Source: Plumapathes pennacea
Lineage: Eukaryota > Cnidaria > Anthozoa > Antipatharia > Myriopathidae
DNA: 64,000 bases
Reading direction: 5' to 3'
Assembly (NCBI GenBank): GCA_964036295.1
Contig: OZ038469.1
Location: 6,588,067 to 6,652,066, forward strand
Positions within the stretch are counted from its first letter, which is position 1. Each line of letters opens with the position of its first letter. Shown here piece after piece: positions 1 through 11,805 of this stretch. A model generated the notes under the pieces. It had not been told where the DNA came from. It made no database searches and was given only the letters and a program-made list of their open reading frames with translations. A program made the translations under genes and the position numbers.

Positions 1-38
1 CTATGTTTTTAACATTTTGCTCTTGTTTTCCTCTGCAG

Positions 39-2611
39 GACCGGCAAGTCTTGCCCTCATCAGGAGCCTTTTCAATTCTTTTCTCCGGAGGCAGGATTTG
101 AAATAGAGGAAAGCGATACTCCCTGGACTCCAAGACGTTTTAGCAGAAATAGTGGTAGTTCCACAGACAGCGAGGATGGTAATTATACCTCTGGCACAAG
201 CAACTTTAACATTGCAATGGAACACCTCTCTCAGGTGGCTCCTGGTCACAAGGTGAACCCGCTGACTTTTCAGCTCAAAGGTAACTGGAGCAAGGCTTCA
301 ACAAAGGAACGAGAAGAATGCATCGACAGAGCAAAGGAGGCTTGTCATCTAGTCTGTCATGTTTTTGCTCCCAACGATGGAGGAACTGTTCAAGAATTTA
401 CACCAATCACAAGAAAATTCAACTGAGGACAGTGTTCCTGGTGACCTCCTTGCCATGATCACTGCGTACAGGAATGCACCGACAAGAAATTTGAAAACTC
501 AAATTTTAAGTATCTATGCGTATCGCTACCCTAGCGAGAGATTAAAGAGGTTACACGAGCTGGTTGAGAAGTTAAGTGATCGCCACATTAAGCAAGCTAG
601 AGAGCATGCCCGAAACATTCACCCCGGCTTACCAGTGGAAAAGAAATCATCCAACAGGGTAAGAATTGATATGATCAAGCTAGACCACTTCCTCACATTC
701 GTAAATCGTCCATACTTCTATCAAGACGTGGCATATGGCAACCGTACATTAAAATTAGACAACGGTGAATGCCTCAGTATGCCTAACGTCATCCGCACTG
801 TCACGAGATCAACAATGATTGTACAGTATCTTGGTTACTGCCAGGAAGAAGGCTTTGATCTGCTCAACCACACCACTTTGTACCATGTTTTAGAGGTGCG
901 GGAAGCATCCCAGAGAAAGTCATTGCAAGGCTTAGACAACACGGCAGCAGATGGAGCTGAAGGATTCCAACAACTCACAGCCATAGTCAATGAGCTGGAA
1001 CAAAACCTTGGTGTTGATAAGCTCTGGTGTAACAACACGCATGAAAGATTGAAGACTGGAAAGAGATATCTCAAGACCGCCTACCGTGTACACTGTCGCG
1101 ATGAATCAAGTTCGTGCCCTGATCATTGCAGGCAACATGCTCTAAGCGACCCAGTCAGTCCTGATTTTCAGAGGGCTTGTTCGCATAATCATTTTGAAAG
1201 ATGAGATGAGTGTGAAAACCCGAAGGCAGCAATACAATCAATAGAACAAATGATCATGGCACTTCCGAAAAATATGTACAGCTCCGAGCAATGCGATGAT
1301 TACCTGTATGATCTGAATAAAGCAAAGGAACTTACTTTTATCTGGAAGGCCCACATACTCCGTTCCGAGAATCAGGAAGAGGGTAAACAAACTGCCTTAG
1401 CCTTTCTGAAAGATAATTCGGTAGTAATTGTCATGGACTGGGCGATGAAGCTCGTGCAGATGCGGCACAGGGAGAAACAGAGTGAGTGGTTTGGCAAACG
1501 AGGCATGAATTGGCACGTAAGCAGTGTGTTGTCCAAGAGTGATGACGGCTCTATTCAGGGTTCCTATTATGTGCACCTGTTTAATAGTTGCAGCCAGGAC
1601 TGGTTTTCCGTTACTTCCATTCTGGAGCAACTTCTCAGCACAATCCACTCCGCGAAACCTCAGGTCACCACAGTATATTTACGATCCGGTGAGGCTGGCT
1701 GCTATCACAATGGTCAACTGTTGGCAGATGTTCGGGACGTAGAAGAACGTGTTGGCATATCAGTGGTAACATACGATTTCTCCAAGCCACAATTTGGCAA
1801 GGATATTTGCAATCGGATCTTGTGCCCCATGAAGGGTGCTATCTGCAGGTACTGTAACGAGGGACATGATATACTGTCTGCCAAAGACATGTACACTGCA
1901 CCTGAGAGGCAGGTGAAAGGAAGCAGTGCTGCTGTTTGTGAAGTCTGTGAAACATCGAAGGACCTGGATATCACAAAAATAAAAGGACTGAGTGCTTTCC
2001 ACAACTTCAAGCACAAAGCCAACGGACTGAGGGTCTGGAAAGCTTTTAAGATGGGACCTGGTAAAGTTCTGCCATGGCGAGACATCTACCACCACAGTCA
2101 AAGTGCCACACATCTCACAGTTGCCGAAGACTACGGATTTTTCCCCACCTCTTCAAGAAGAGTGAAAGATGACTCACGCATTTCGCAACCTGACGAATCG
2201 GGAGAAATAAGCTCAGGAGTATCTGTTTTTGAGTGTCCCGACATTGATTGCTCTCAGGCGTTCACTGACATCGAATCTCCAGAATTACACGCATGCTTGG
2301 AGTGTCATTCAAACATGGAACAAGACCTGGTTAAGCTGGTGGAGAAGCACGAAGGCGAGCAAATGCACCAAGAGATTGTGAATGATGTAGTCACAGAAAT
2401 TGGCACCGCGCACCCGACTATGTATGACATCTTTGATTTGTGCGAATGCAGTCATCCAGAGACCTTAAAGAAGTTCAACATGAATATGCTTCTGAACATC
2501 TACAAGCACTTTGAATTACCCCACACTCGGAAACCACTAAAAGCTGAACTCATTGGAATGATCAAGGACATGATAAAAGAGTGCCGCTGCTCATCGACGA
2601 TAATGTCATAG
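39..2611 (+). pseudogene. Degraded multicopy cnidarian-type DDE-like gene
   Basis: A pyrimidine-rich tract ending in AG at 37-38 makes a good splice acceptor, and the reading frame opens right after it. Three blocks give one protein of about 850 residues. A frameshift near 370-380 joins the first block to the second. An in-frame TGA at 1202-1204 separates the second from the third, which keep the same frame. The third block has motifs typical of RNase H-fold transposases: IVMDWAMK near 1430, AGCYHN near 1700, and FGKDICNRILCPMKGAICRYC near 1795 shows only as a Cys-rich stretch. A SAP-like helix pair (LLNIYKHFELPHTRKPLKAE) closes the protein. I know this layout as a repeated, unnamed cnidarian family; the transposase assignment is inference. 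The second acidic residue usually seen before AGCYH appears altered (SGEAGCYH). The copy is dead unless the TGA is read through. A polyadenylation signal AATAAA lies at 2772. Confidence 0.7.
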
Positions 2612-5187
2612 ATGGACATAGTTTTTGTCATGAAAGTTCTACATATATATTTCACTATTTTATTTTCTAAGGCTATGGCTGATTTCGGTACTGTGTTCCT
2701 AACCCAAACCCACAAAAAGTCACAAACATTAATTTTTGTGTAGACAAAGATCCGATAAACAAAACATAAAAAATAAAATCCGCCATTTTGGCACCGTTCA
2801 GTTAGCTCATTTCAGACCACGTAACCGGTGAAACTGAATGGGTCAATAGACCACTTTCTCAAGGTTGCACGTGCATCTGTGTGGGCCAAGGGCCAAGACT
2901 TTCAAATCCAACGTTCAACTTTCTTTCATGGTCGACTGTGTGTTCGACCTTGATCCTTCCTGTTCACTCTTATTCGAGTAGGACGGTTATCTTGAGTCTT
3001 AAAGCCGTTTTATACAAGAAGCACGCGTGTGAGTGCTCGCTAAACAATTCTCGTATCAAAGTTGTGGCCCATCAAGCTTGAATGCGTGCGCGATCTTGAG
3101 ACAATGGCCTATTGTGGGATCATCAGAAAAGAAACTCCCCTGACACTTCCAGTTGAACTGGTCACTGCGGTGTTTAATTGAGCTGTCAGTTACCTACGAA
3201 ACTGCATTTGGGACGGTATCTTGTGTTGCAGTTATCACGCATGTTTTCTTTTGAGAGTCGCGTTGCAATAGTTATGGCCAAAACTGTTACATGTACCCAC
3301 TGGGTGTCTACTTTAAGCATTTTAGTGTAGCCGGCCTTGGACTGCGGCCGAAGCTAAACCCAATGGATAAACACCGCATTTTCATACCAAAGTTAAGACC
3401 TCGTCCAGACGAATGCGTTTTCCATACACAAACTATTTGTTGCGTTTTTCATCTCTCGTGACGTCAAGGATACGCTTGCATTATCAAATTCACCATGTGA
3501 TCTCGGTTGCTTTCCAGCATCGAAATTGTGTTGGTTTGGACGGGCAAAACAAATTAAAAACGATCGTGTGCATAATACCTTCATTCCGCTTTTAGTGAAA
3601 TGGTAAACTAAACTTTTGTAAACGTGGCATAGCAGTGACTTTATTGATTGGCATGTCAAAGCATATTGTGCAGTATGAAAGTTTTGTGGAAGTTCTATTC
3701 TGCGAATTTGCTTTTTTGTATATTGCGGGATTCAGGATGACTTCTCTGTCTGCGAGTATTATTTTTGTGGTTTGCGGAATCTTTTTTCTGCGGATCACGG
3801 GAAAATCGCAAACACTAGACCCTGCAAAATGTTCGTGCTACACAGTAATTGTTAACATATAACTAAAATACCGCGATTTCAAACGTCTTCGTTTATATAC
3901 GCGATTTATTCAATACTCTAGTCGGACGTGAATCAAATTTGACTCGGACCGAGGTGTGTCACGCTATAGCTGCCCGCGCCGGCAGAAGGAAAAAAATACA
4001 TCTACACCAATTATCAACACGAATTCAACTAAAATTGGACATTTATGTGTTTCAAAGTCTATGAAGTTTGCCTTCCTTTCCGATATCTTCTTGTCTTGAA
4101 CCTTACTTGTTAACAGCTTGACGTGGATTATATTTCACTGCCAAAGTGTGGAGATGATACGGCCAAATAGATTACACGCTCAATCTAAGTGACTGCAAAA
4201 CATGAAGTGCCATGTCCACACTGTAATGTGCAAAGAATACTTTTAAAAATGGGAGCAATGATGTTAACAATGCTGTTAGCCGCCCGCGTCAACAGAAGAA
4301 CTACAGAAAAAAAATGCTCCTTTGTCGGCTTTGTGTGGTCAACACGAATGACTTGAGACGAACACAAATTCAACTAAAATTTTGCAATTCCGTAATCGAT
4401 TGAGCTCCCTGAAGTTTACTTGTCCTTTTCAGGCTCCTTGAGGTATGAAGCAAGTTTTTGTTTTCAATTATTTAGGTTTTCCTTCCTCCGCGGTATGTAC
4501 GCCTTTTGTGTGCAATTTGTCAGTTTAGAGAAAATTGTTCGACCAATATTTATAGGAAAACCGTTATAGACAAGTTTTGTTTTCACACCCCTGTAGAGTA
4601 AGGTTCAGACTTTACTGTAGTGCTACTGTCATTGTGTACTTTTGCCTGCAATTTGAGAAGTGGTCTCCAAAATTACCAATTTTCAGGTTGTCGTGCAAGC
4701 ATCTTTACATGGGGTTGATTAGGGCTATGGTGTGAAAATACCTTGAAGGATTATTGTTTGAAATTCCTAAAAAGCAAACTATAGTAGCATATCTTGGCTG
4801 CTTTGCTAAAATTATGGTCATAAATGTATTTGCTACTTTGAACCAGTCGCTTAAAAAATGTCAAAAAACGAGGTCAAATTTCGGTCTCGCGTGAGTGAAC
4901 TTCAGCCAAATTAATTTTTCGTCCAGCCGAAATCAGTTTAAAACTGAGAACCAAAATAATTATGCTTTTATTACGTTGGCATGAAGTACTTTTACCACAC
5001 AAAAAATTAGGCAATTTCATTTTTCAATCTGACCGGACCAGACCGCTTTTACAGAGACAGCCTCTCAAAATGCTTCCAGCTCACTTATTAAAATGTACGT
5101 CAAGTTTTTATTCAGGCTTGCAAATTCTCATTTAACTTTGCCAGTATTAATAAATGGTCTTGTATGACTTTTGTTTCTTTTTGATAG
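2612..5187. other. Non-coding AT-rich stretch
   Basis: Apart from AATAAA at 2772, about 160 bp past the preceding stop, I see no gene, RNA or repeat boundary here. The open frames are short, unspliced and do not resemble any family. At 3650-3820 there is a mildly repetitive run with TGCGGAAT-like words. Confidence 0.5.
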
Positions 5188-5264
5188 GGAAACAACGTGC
5201 TCATGTGTTTCATTCCCTGGATGTCTGGCACAAATCGAAGAACATTGGAAAGTGTTTGAATAAT
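5188..5264 (+). CDS. Stray exon with LDVWHKSKN motif
   Basis: The exon lies between an acceptor (TTGATAG, 5186-5187) and a consensus donor (GTGAGT, 5265). It gives 25 residues including HSLDVWHKSKNIGK. I associate this motif with a large multicopy cnidarian transposase-like family with an RNase H-fold core; that link is from memory. No neighbouring exon in a matching phase was found, so this is probably a relic. The related upstream module of the same family appears at about 9.9 kb, in the wrong order for one gene. Confidence 0.45.
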
Positions 5265-5618
5265 GTGAGTACTTTTCTTTTGACAGACACTTGAATTGGA
5301 TCAATGAAGTCTAACTTATATGACTTGGTCAACTAAAGTGGGCATGTTTGGTTTTCCAGATTTGATGAAATCTAAAAATGATTTACACAACAAGTAAAAA
5401 CAACAGCAAAAACTCAACATAAAATCAATTGTAAACTATTGGTGTGTTTTTTCTTCCTTCGGTTGCATCATCAACAGCCAGAGGCATGTACACGCAGCGT
5501 CCACACCTGCACCATCCAGGTAGTGGACCCCTCTTCGAGGTGACCCACCAGGAGGCTGACCACAAGAAGACCCATGTACTGCCCTGGGAGTAGCAGCTGC
5601 TAGGGGGGTCCCAGTAGT

Positions 5619-6475
5619 CTACAGTGGGGAAGTTTCAGTTTCAGGTGTACTTTGCTCCAACATACCCTGCTCCTGCACCTCATCTTCCTCATCCTCCATA
5701 ATAAGTAGGGAATCGATGTATTCCATTGAACCAATCCCCCTCTGCAGAGCTTTTATTGCAAGGGATTTTGCCATGGCTTCATCCAGTGTCATGATAAAGG
5801 CCTAAAGGTAATCACACGTGGGTTAACTAAAAGTGTGAATAGACCAGCAGCACAACCAATTTATAAGTTCATAATAAAATATTGACTGCCCTTTACACAC
5901 GTGAGGTGCGAAACCTTTTGTACGAAGAAAAAATCACCTTCACCGACTCGTTTTCCCTTTTGCACTCTTCTTCTTCGGCATCTACAGCTTCCAAAGGAGC
6001 AGAAATCCGCGCTGTGTTTTCCTGATCAGTTCTAGTGGTGGAGCCTTCCTGCAAAAAAAGAAGTATTTTACTTTCACAGTTGCATTTGAAGCTCTCACAG
6101 TGGAGTAAATGCAAGGTCAACATTGTTCCATACAACAATTGAAAGTAAATAATAAGATTCAAATGAAGACATTACCTTGTTTTTACAAGGCTTGTTTCTT
6201 GTCCCACAGCCACATTCGTCCGAACAAAGCCTGCTGCTTGTTTTACATGGGCAGCCATTCCGTTTTCCGTTTTCTGGTTGAACATGTAGTTTTACAATAG
6301 CAAATCTGACAAATAAATCGTCGTAGTCTGGCCTTCAATCGCTTTCAGCAGTGGACGAACTGTAAGTGACAACGACGTAAAAGACAGCAAAGAGTTTTTA
6401 CACACACCTTACCTGGTTTGTTAATCCCTCCGATGCCATACCACTCGATTTGATCAGAAAAAAGCCGGAGCCGAG
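5619..6475 (-). CDS. Four-exon gene with CXC-like cysteine motif
   Basis: Reverse-strand exons are about 6475-6413, 6273-6176, 6048-5938 and 5801-5619, ending in TAG at 5621-5619. All three introns have GT/AG ends and the phases agree (1, 0, 0). The first exon encodes SDQIEWYGIGGINKP. The second has a compact cysteine cluster, GCPCKTSSRLCSDECGCG then CKNK, resembling the CXC (tesmin/TSO1-like) zinc-binding motif. The last two are acidic: EAVDAEEEECKRENE and MEDEEDEVQEQ. The 5' end is unclear: the frame is open back to about 6510, where a stop closes it, and no strong acceptor or ATG is visible. The likely role is DNA binding in a transposon-associated protein; that is inference. No coding lesion is seen in the four exons. 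Confidence 0.55.
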
Positions 6476-6479
6476 ACGA

Positions 6480-7140
6480 TAATGTTGAGCAAAAACCCAC
6501 AAACGCAAAGTTCGTTCACTTTACCACATGGCAGTCTGAGTGTGTGTGCGTGTGACAATACAGTCAATCGATATTATGCGTGCGATCTCTGCGTCCTCTC
6601 GCACATGCGCAGAGCCTTGACATTGCCCCTTTAATGCTGGGAAACGTACTCCCTGATCGAATTGCAAACGCACAAGCCCCGGGGAATAGGGCTGAAACAG
6701 AAACGCCACTATGATGACCACCAAGACGCACTGTCACACAGTCGGCCACAGAGGACATGATCATCAGGTCAGCGCCCTCTTCTGAACGGAAATCGTTTCT
6801 TTTCCCATGTGAATCGCTGTTTTTCTTTTAATTTTGACGTCTGAGTATCGTAAAATAAACGATTAATCGACTTGAAGGTTTTAACCTCAGTTTTTAGTCG
6901 TTAAAACCGTTACATTTAATTGTGACCGTTACATTTTCAATTTTCACCCCGTCACAATCATATTCTTCAGCACATACAATACAAGCACGTCATTCACTAA
7001 AATGTTCCAACTGTTTTTTAATCAGGCAAATTTGGTTCGAATATATACACAAGGTCACAAACAACAACTATTTAAAGTTTGGCATCAATACATCAAATCC
7101 TCTAGAACTTATGGACTTTTTTAGTATAACTCACGTTATA
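6480..7140. other. Non-coding stretch
   Basis: I see no gene, RNA or repeat here. The reverse-strand frames around 6521-6764 overlap one another and lack supporting splice or family signals. Confidence 0.45.
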
Positions 7141-7392
7141 GACAATCTTGGCCAAAAGTATGTGGGACACTGAAAAAATGCTATGTTTTCACCACCACTC
7201 CTTGTTGAACAACGAAAGCTGCTCCTGTTTCCGAAACTTAGTCCTCCCCCCTCCCCCCATGCAATGTTGCTTAAAGGGAGTGCACTTTGAGCACATTCAT
7301 TCAACATCGTAAAGGGGGAGGGGGTGGGAAGAGGGAGTGTTGTAATTTTTAGATAAAAGGCTGAGTGTCCAACGACTTTTGGCCAGGATTGT
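7141..7392. mobile_element. MITE, copy 1 of 3
   Basis: The left end reads GACAATCTTGGCCAAAAGT and then GGGACAC. The right end, reverse complemented, reads ACAATCCTGGCCAAAAGT and then TTGGACAC. Inside is a second inverted pair: a C-rich block (CTCCCCCCTCCCCCCATG) facing a G-rich block (AAAGGGGGAGGGGGTG). The same plan recurs at 21177-21338 and 44700-44940. No coding capacity is seen. The ends do not let me name the superfamily. Confidence 0.65.
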
Positions 7393-7394
7393 AG

Positions 7395-8069
7395 ATTTCT
7401 ACTAGAAATGTGGAAAGAGAAGTTTCCCATCAGCAAGCGTAGGAACAGCAGTGCATGGGATGTAATCGCCAAACAGCTAAACCGATTGTTGAAGGAGAAT
7501 GGTATGTCTAGCTTCCGAAGTGGGGCGTAATGCAAATCGCAGGTCAAGTACCTTGAGGATGAATACAAACGGGCGAAAGATCACAACAATCGTAGTGGAA
7601 ACAATCGTGAAACGTTTGCCTATTATGAAGACATAGTTGCTGTTCTGGGATGCAAACCCAACATTACTCCGGTCAATGCTGTTCAGTCAGGCTTTAACAC
7701 GGAAAATGCACTCTTACACCTGTGTTGAGAAACTCTCCAGCAACTGAAGTGGAAAGCATCGATTCCAGTTTTCTGGATGAAGAGGGAGAGGATGATGAGG
7801 CAGTGGCAGCCGCCAAACCACCCAAGCAAGCAAGGGGTAAAAGAGCGGCAAAGGAGAAAAAGCCGCCGATCAAGAGAGCAAGGGCAGCTGACAGAAGCTC
7901 AAGTGAAAGCACAACTGATCTAATGCAGTACCTGGAGGAAAGTCAGAAGAGGGACCACCAGTTCTTTGAGAGACTAGTGGAAAAGGAGGGTGAACGGCAA
8001 CTAGAGAGCCAGAAGCTCATGTTCGATATGGTCAAGGAAGTTGCCAAAATATTTAAAGGCAACAATTAA
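7395..8069 (+). pseudogene. Harbinger accessory Myb/SANT-like protein
   Basis: The frame opens after an acceptor-like TTGTAG at 7389-7394, which is formed by the end of the MITE. The N-terminal part (LLEMWKEKFPISKRRNSSAW, then CKSQVKYLEDEYKRAKDHNN) matches the Myb/SANT-like DNA-binding domain of PIF/Harbinger second proteins. An acidic stretch and a lysine-rich segment with KKPPIKRARA follow, then a C-terminal coiled coil (EESQKRDHQFFERLVEKEGE). An in-frame TAA at 7528-7530 and a frameshift near 7720 break it. It is convergent with the transposase at 8256-9012, the usual two-gene Harbinger arrangement, in which this protein binds the element ends and recruits the transposase. Confidence 0.7.
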
Positions 8070-8255
8070 ATACTTAACAAAAACATTCTATGGACAATTG
8101 TTGCACCAGCGTTTGCAATTTTATCCAATTTATCATAAGATTTGTTACTGTTAAGAGACACGGCTTTGATAACCTCAACATGTTGTTGAAATGTAGCTAG
8201 TAAAAAAAAACAAAAGAAATGCAGCCTCAGATAGAGCATGCAAATAAAGCTTCGA

Positions 8256-9012
8256 TTATGGGAAAATAGACTGCCTGATTAATACCCTTAGCCTTGCTCC
8301 CTCTTGGTTGAAATTATGTCTGGGAGGAGCAATGCCATCGCCACCATTGTGGAGGCAAATTTCAGTGGGGTCACCAACACTTGAGCAGATGTTGTGTAGT
8401 ATACAACAGGCTAGTATTGTGTCAGGGACCTTTTCCACTGATTCATCCAGCGTAGTTGGTAAGCACCTCCATCTTCCTTTCAGCATACGAAACGCTTGTT
8501 CCACGGTCACTCCTGCAGTGCTCAAGGACTTGTTGAACTCCCTCTGGCTTCTAGTAATAGCACGAGTTTCAGGGTACAATTTCATGCACTAGGCAGTCAA
8601 CCTGTAAGCCAGGTCAGCAACGAGAAGTGGCTTAACGATTGTATTACCAATTTGGCGAATATTGCCATCTTCAACTTTTTGAGGCAAAGCGCTGATGAAT
8701 AGTACCTGTGCATCATGTATGCTCCCGGCATAACCAGTACTGACATGAATGAAATGTCCTTCTGCATCAGCGATACCTTGAAGGACTATGCTGTGGAATG
8801 ACTTTCGGTTGTAATCATTCGGGTGCTCTTGTGGTGCCTTTATGGGAATGTGTGAGCTGTCGATGGCACCAACGACTTGAGGAAAGTAGCTCCAATCAGC
8901 AAAACCCTGAATCACTCGCCTCGTCTTAGCTTCTGTGCAAGGAAACTTGATAATTTCGCGAGCCCTTGCATTTAAGGCAGTGCAGAACTCATCCCTTAAA
9001 CGTGGGGGCGCG
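8256..9012 (-). pseudogene. PIF/Harbinger transposase, copy 1
   Basis: This is a DDE_Tnp_4-type nuclease. Going 5' to 3' on the reverse strand it has VVGAIDSSHIPI (first Asp), TGYAGSIHDAQVL, LLVADLAYRL (equivalent of GDPAYPL) and EQAFRMLKGRW (catalytic Glu), ending near CCILHNICSSVGDP. An acceptor-like TTATAG precedes the first residues at about 9013; the N-terminal exon was not found. A TAG at 8591-8589 sits where the family has Trp in the PWLMKPYP-type segment, so TGG to TAG is likely. The second Asp motif is also diverged. With the Myb-like gene at 7395-8069 it forms one decayed Harbinger element whose ends I could not define. Confidence 0.8.
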
Positions 9013-9543
9013 CTATAAATAGGACACCTCCACGAAGATAAAATTGATATCAAAATTTCAAAATGGCAGGAAGGCTGTTCAAACAGACTCACTACTAAAT
9101 GGTCATATCGTAACAATCATTGCAATAAAACATCTTTACATTCACTTCAAGGAACGTCCTACTCACAACGATAACTGGAGCAAATATTGGCCAGTTTATG
9201 GGCAGAATATGAAAATACAGCAGCAGCCAAATTTCAAAAATGGCGCTCATTACCCACCAGTCCCCAACTTCACATGAAATGTTGTATTGCTTGTTCCTAT
9301 TGGATGTATTTGTGTATGTACTGAGCTATTTCATTATGACAAAGAAATGTCAACATTATAGCCAGTGTGCACTGTGAATATATCCTGTATCCTTGACCAC
9401 GAGTGGCGGTTCGCGATCAGGTATACAGGACGTCTGCACGCAGAATGTTGAGTGGAGAACCCGGTTCAAAGTGATCAAAAAGCGAGCTGCAGAAGTTCTA
9501 CAATGACAGGAGAAAAGAGAAACCTCTGAAGCCTCAGTTTGGT

Positions 9544-10079
9544 TTGAATTTTCACTTCGATTTTGGAAAGCATGAAGAGATGAGTGTGACACAACAGCGA
9601 TTTGTAAGGCTCCGCGATTTGTCGAAGGTTGATTCTTGCCGCAAAAATGCCGGCTTCTTCCAAATCCTTCTGGATTGTTATCAGAAAGATGAATGTCCGG
9701 CCAAAATGCATTCAGTTTCAGTGCAAACAAACTCCACAGACTCTGGCTTTACGATGTATTTGCACCATTCTGCAGACTTCCAATGCCAGTGGCCAGACTT
9801 GGAGGCTCCTAACTGTATTCAGGTTCTATCTGCTGCCGAAATGGAGACCTTTTTTTTTGTGGGGTAAAGAGTCTGCAAGGTCTGCTTCAGCAAACAGGAA
9901 AGGGATGCAAATGCGGAAGGCAGTTCCTTGTTGACGATTTCGCTGATAATCACCATATGGATGGACACGTTATGAGGGTTTCATTCAACTGTGCAAATGG
10001 GCACCAGATAAAGTGGAGCAGCTCTTCTGTTCCTGGTAACAAGACAGGTCCATGGCCAGTGCGCTTGTGGCCTCATTAG
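9544..10079 (+). pseudogene. Transposon-related exons, NGHQIKWSSSS module
   Basis: The clearest part is 9891-10079, after an acceptor CTTCAG at 9885-9890. It encodes GKGCKCGRQFLVDDFADNHH followed by GHVMRVSFNCANGHQIKWSS. The CxCG and CxNGH cysteine/histidine spacing looks zinc-binding. I associate this module with the same large cnidarian family as the exon at 5188. Upstream (9544-9870) coding-like segments fall in two frames (SVSVQTN, APFCRLPMPVARLG, SAAEMETFFFVG), which suggests frameshifts. The frame ends at TAG 10077-10079; GGTAACA at 10036 could be a donor. Family naming is from memory. Confidence 0.4.
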
Positions 10080-10973
10080 TACAATGAATAGAGACATGTG
10101 GGGTCCCGGGAGAGGAACTTTTGTCATGCGTTTATATGCAAAAGATATTATAGCCAAGTCAGTTTTTGCACATGATGGATCCAAGAGCTCCCTTTATTTT
10201 TCTTGCCCTCTTTTCTTCTAATTTCGGTCAAACAGATATTCATGAAAAAGTGTTTTATAATAATCGAGAGAAAACAATTATCAAAGGCCCGGTAGGAATA
10301 TTCTTCGTTTGCAACAACCCAGTTTTCATAGCTCCTGACTCAAGCCGGGTATGGTGTTTCAAACGGAATAATATTTTCAATGAGTGATTTGCTTTTGCCT
10401 TGAGTGATCGTTTTTGCCGGGAGCATTTTGAACTTGCTTTCCGATGCACGTGACAGTACTGGTGTGACGTTTGCAAAAAACCTGGCAACTTTGTTGAGTG
10501 AATTTTCAAGCTGACATGTTTTGTGGAGGAACTGTGTTGTCATTTTGTAATGGGATTGACTGGGGAATACCCGACATCTTAAGTAGCTGTAAGACAGCAT
10601 ACTGAAAACGAAGACCTATAACCCCGGAAAACGAAGACCCTAACAGCAACAACAAAAAGCTTTTCTCAGTGCCACTCTCTTTAATATTGCTTGTTTATGC
10701 CTATCTCTGCAGCAGATGTTGGAATGTTCGCATATGTATCATGTACAAGTACCTGTAATAACAGCTTTTTAGTCTTATCTCGTCTTATTCAAGATGCAAG
10801 GCGACCAAATCAGAGGACTGGCCACAAGAACCTCCTGCCAAAGACTTGCATTTAGACAAGACATTTGGAGAGCACTTTTTACTTATAATTATTGAAAGTA
10901 TTGTCAGGTATCAGGTATCAGGCATGTCTTCAAATAAGCGCTCGTCACAACTCTGGACATCATCGAAGAAAGG
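10080..10973. other. Non-coding stretch
   Basis: No gene or repeat is recognised. Short open frames on both strands at 10166-10600 have no motif or splice support. Confidence 0.4.
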
Positions 10974-11186
10974 ATGACGCGAGTGGATGGAGATATCTGT
11001 GAATTAAAGAAATCGTGCAGTTATGTACATGAAGTAACCCTCAAACTTGGATCAAGACAAATGGAACAAGAAGATAAAACGAAAACCCTGGATGGCAAAA
11101 TGGCACTGCTCGAAGAACAGACGCAACAACTGAAGAAAGACATCACAGATATGAGAGCGCAAGCAATTTTTATGTTCAAAATTTAA
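10974..11186 (+). pseudogene. LINE ORF1-like coiled-coil fragment
   Basis: Seventy residues with heptad character, ending in EEQTQQLKKDITDMRAQAIF. A coiled coil followed by DMRAQ..IF resembles the segment before the RNA-binding fold of LINE ORF1 proteins (usually QSMRxNLIF). Nothing downstream continues the ORF; the sequence becomes very AT-rich. It is probably a truncated LINE relic, but an isolated coiled-coil exon is possible. Confidence 0.4.
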
Positions 11187-11805
11187 ACATACATCAACAT
11201 AATACTAGAAGGGCAAAAAAATTACACAAAAAATATAATAGAACTAACTATGGTAATTTTTCTACATGAAATAAGTTAATATCGATCTGGAACTTGACAC
11301 CCAGCAATATTCAAGAATCTTCTTCCTTCACAATATTTAAAAACAACATGAAATCGCACATTCTAAATATCCAAGTAACATAGAGATTTATTCTTATGCT
11401 TATTATTAGCTTATTACTATCTACAAATACAAATATTTTTAGCTTCACGTTTGTTATTTCTTACTTGTTCGTGGCGAAGTAGCTTATCTTTATTAATATG
11501 ATTATTTCATCAACCAAAAAATATATACATAGAATAGAATATTTTTGTTGGTATTTCTGCCAACTGATCACCTATAAAGATAATCTCAAAGTATTACATA
11601 AAGGGGGACTACTCTGTAAAAGCCTGTTAGGGTTTAATTTAGTCCTCCTACCATTGTATCGATTAAATATACCAATGTACAGTAATTAATTTGTTATGAA
11701 AAAATGGTGAATAAACAAAAAAACAAATAGTGTCAGTAAAATGTAACTATTTCTTGCATATAAAGACAGTTTTGTTTTTGTCTGTAAACAGAAAACAGTT
11801 TTTCA
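11187..11805. other. Very AT-rich non-coding stretch
   Basis: Dominated by A/T words. No coding, RNA or repeat structure is recognised. Confidence 0.5.

Noticed and set aside
1714-2113. Two overlapping reverse ORFs of about 120 codons
   Set aside because: They mirror the well-supported forward DDE-like frame.
7131-7568. Reverse-strand 145-codon ORF
   Set aside because: It crosses the MITE and the Myb-like exon on the opposite strand; composition comes from the inverted repeats.
9356-9730. Reverse-strand 124-codon ORF
   Set aside because: The opposite strand shows recognisable family motifs over the same interval.
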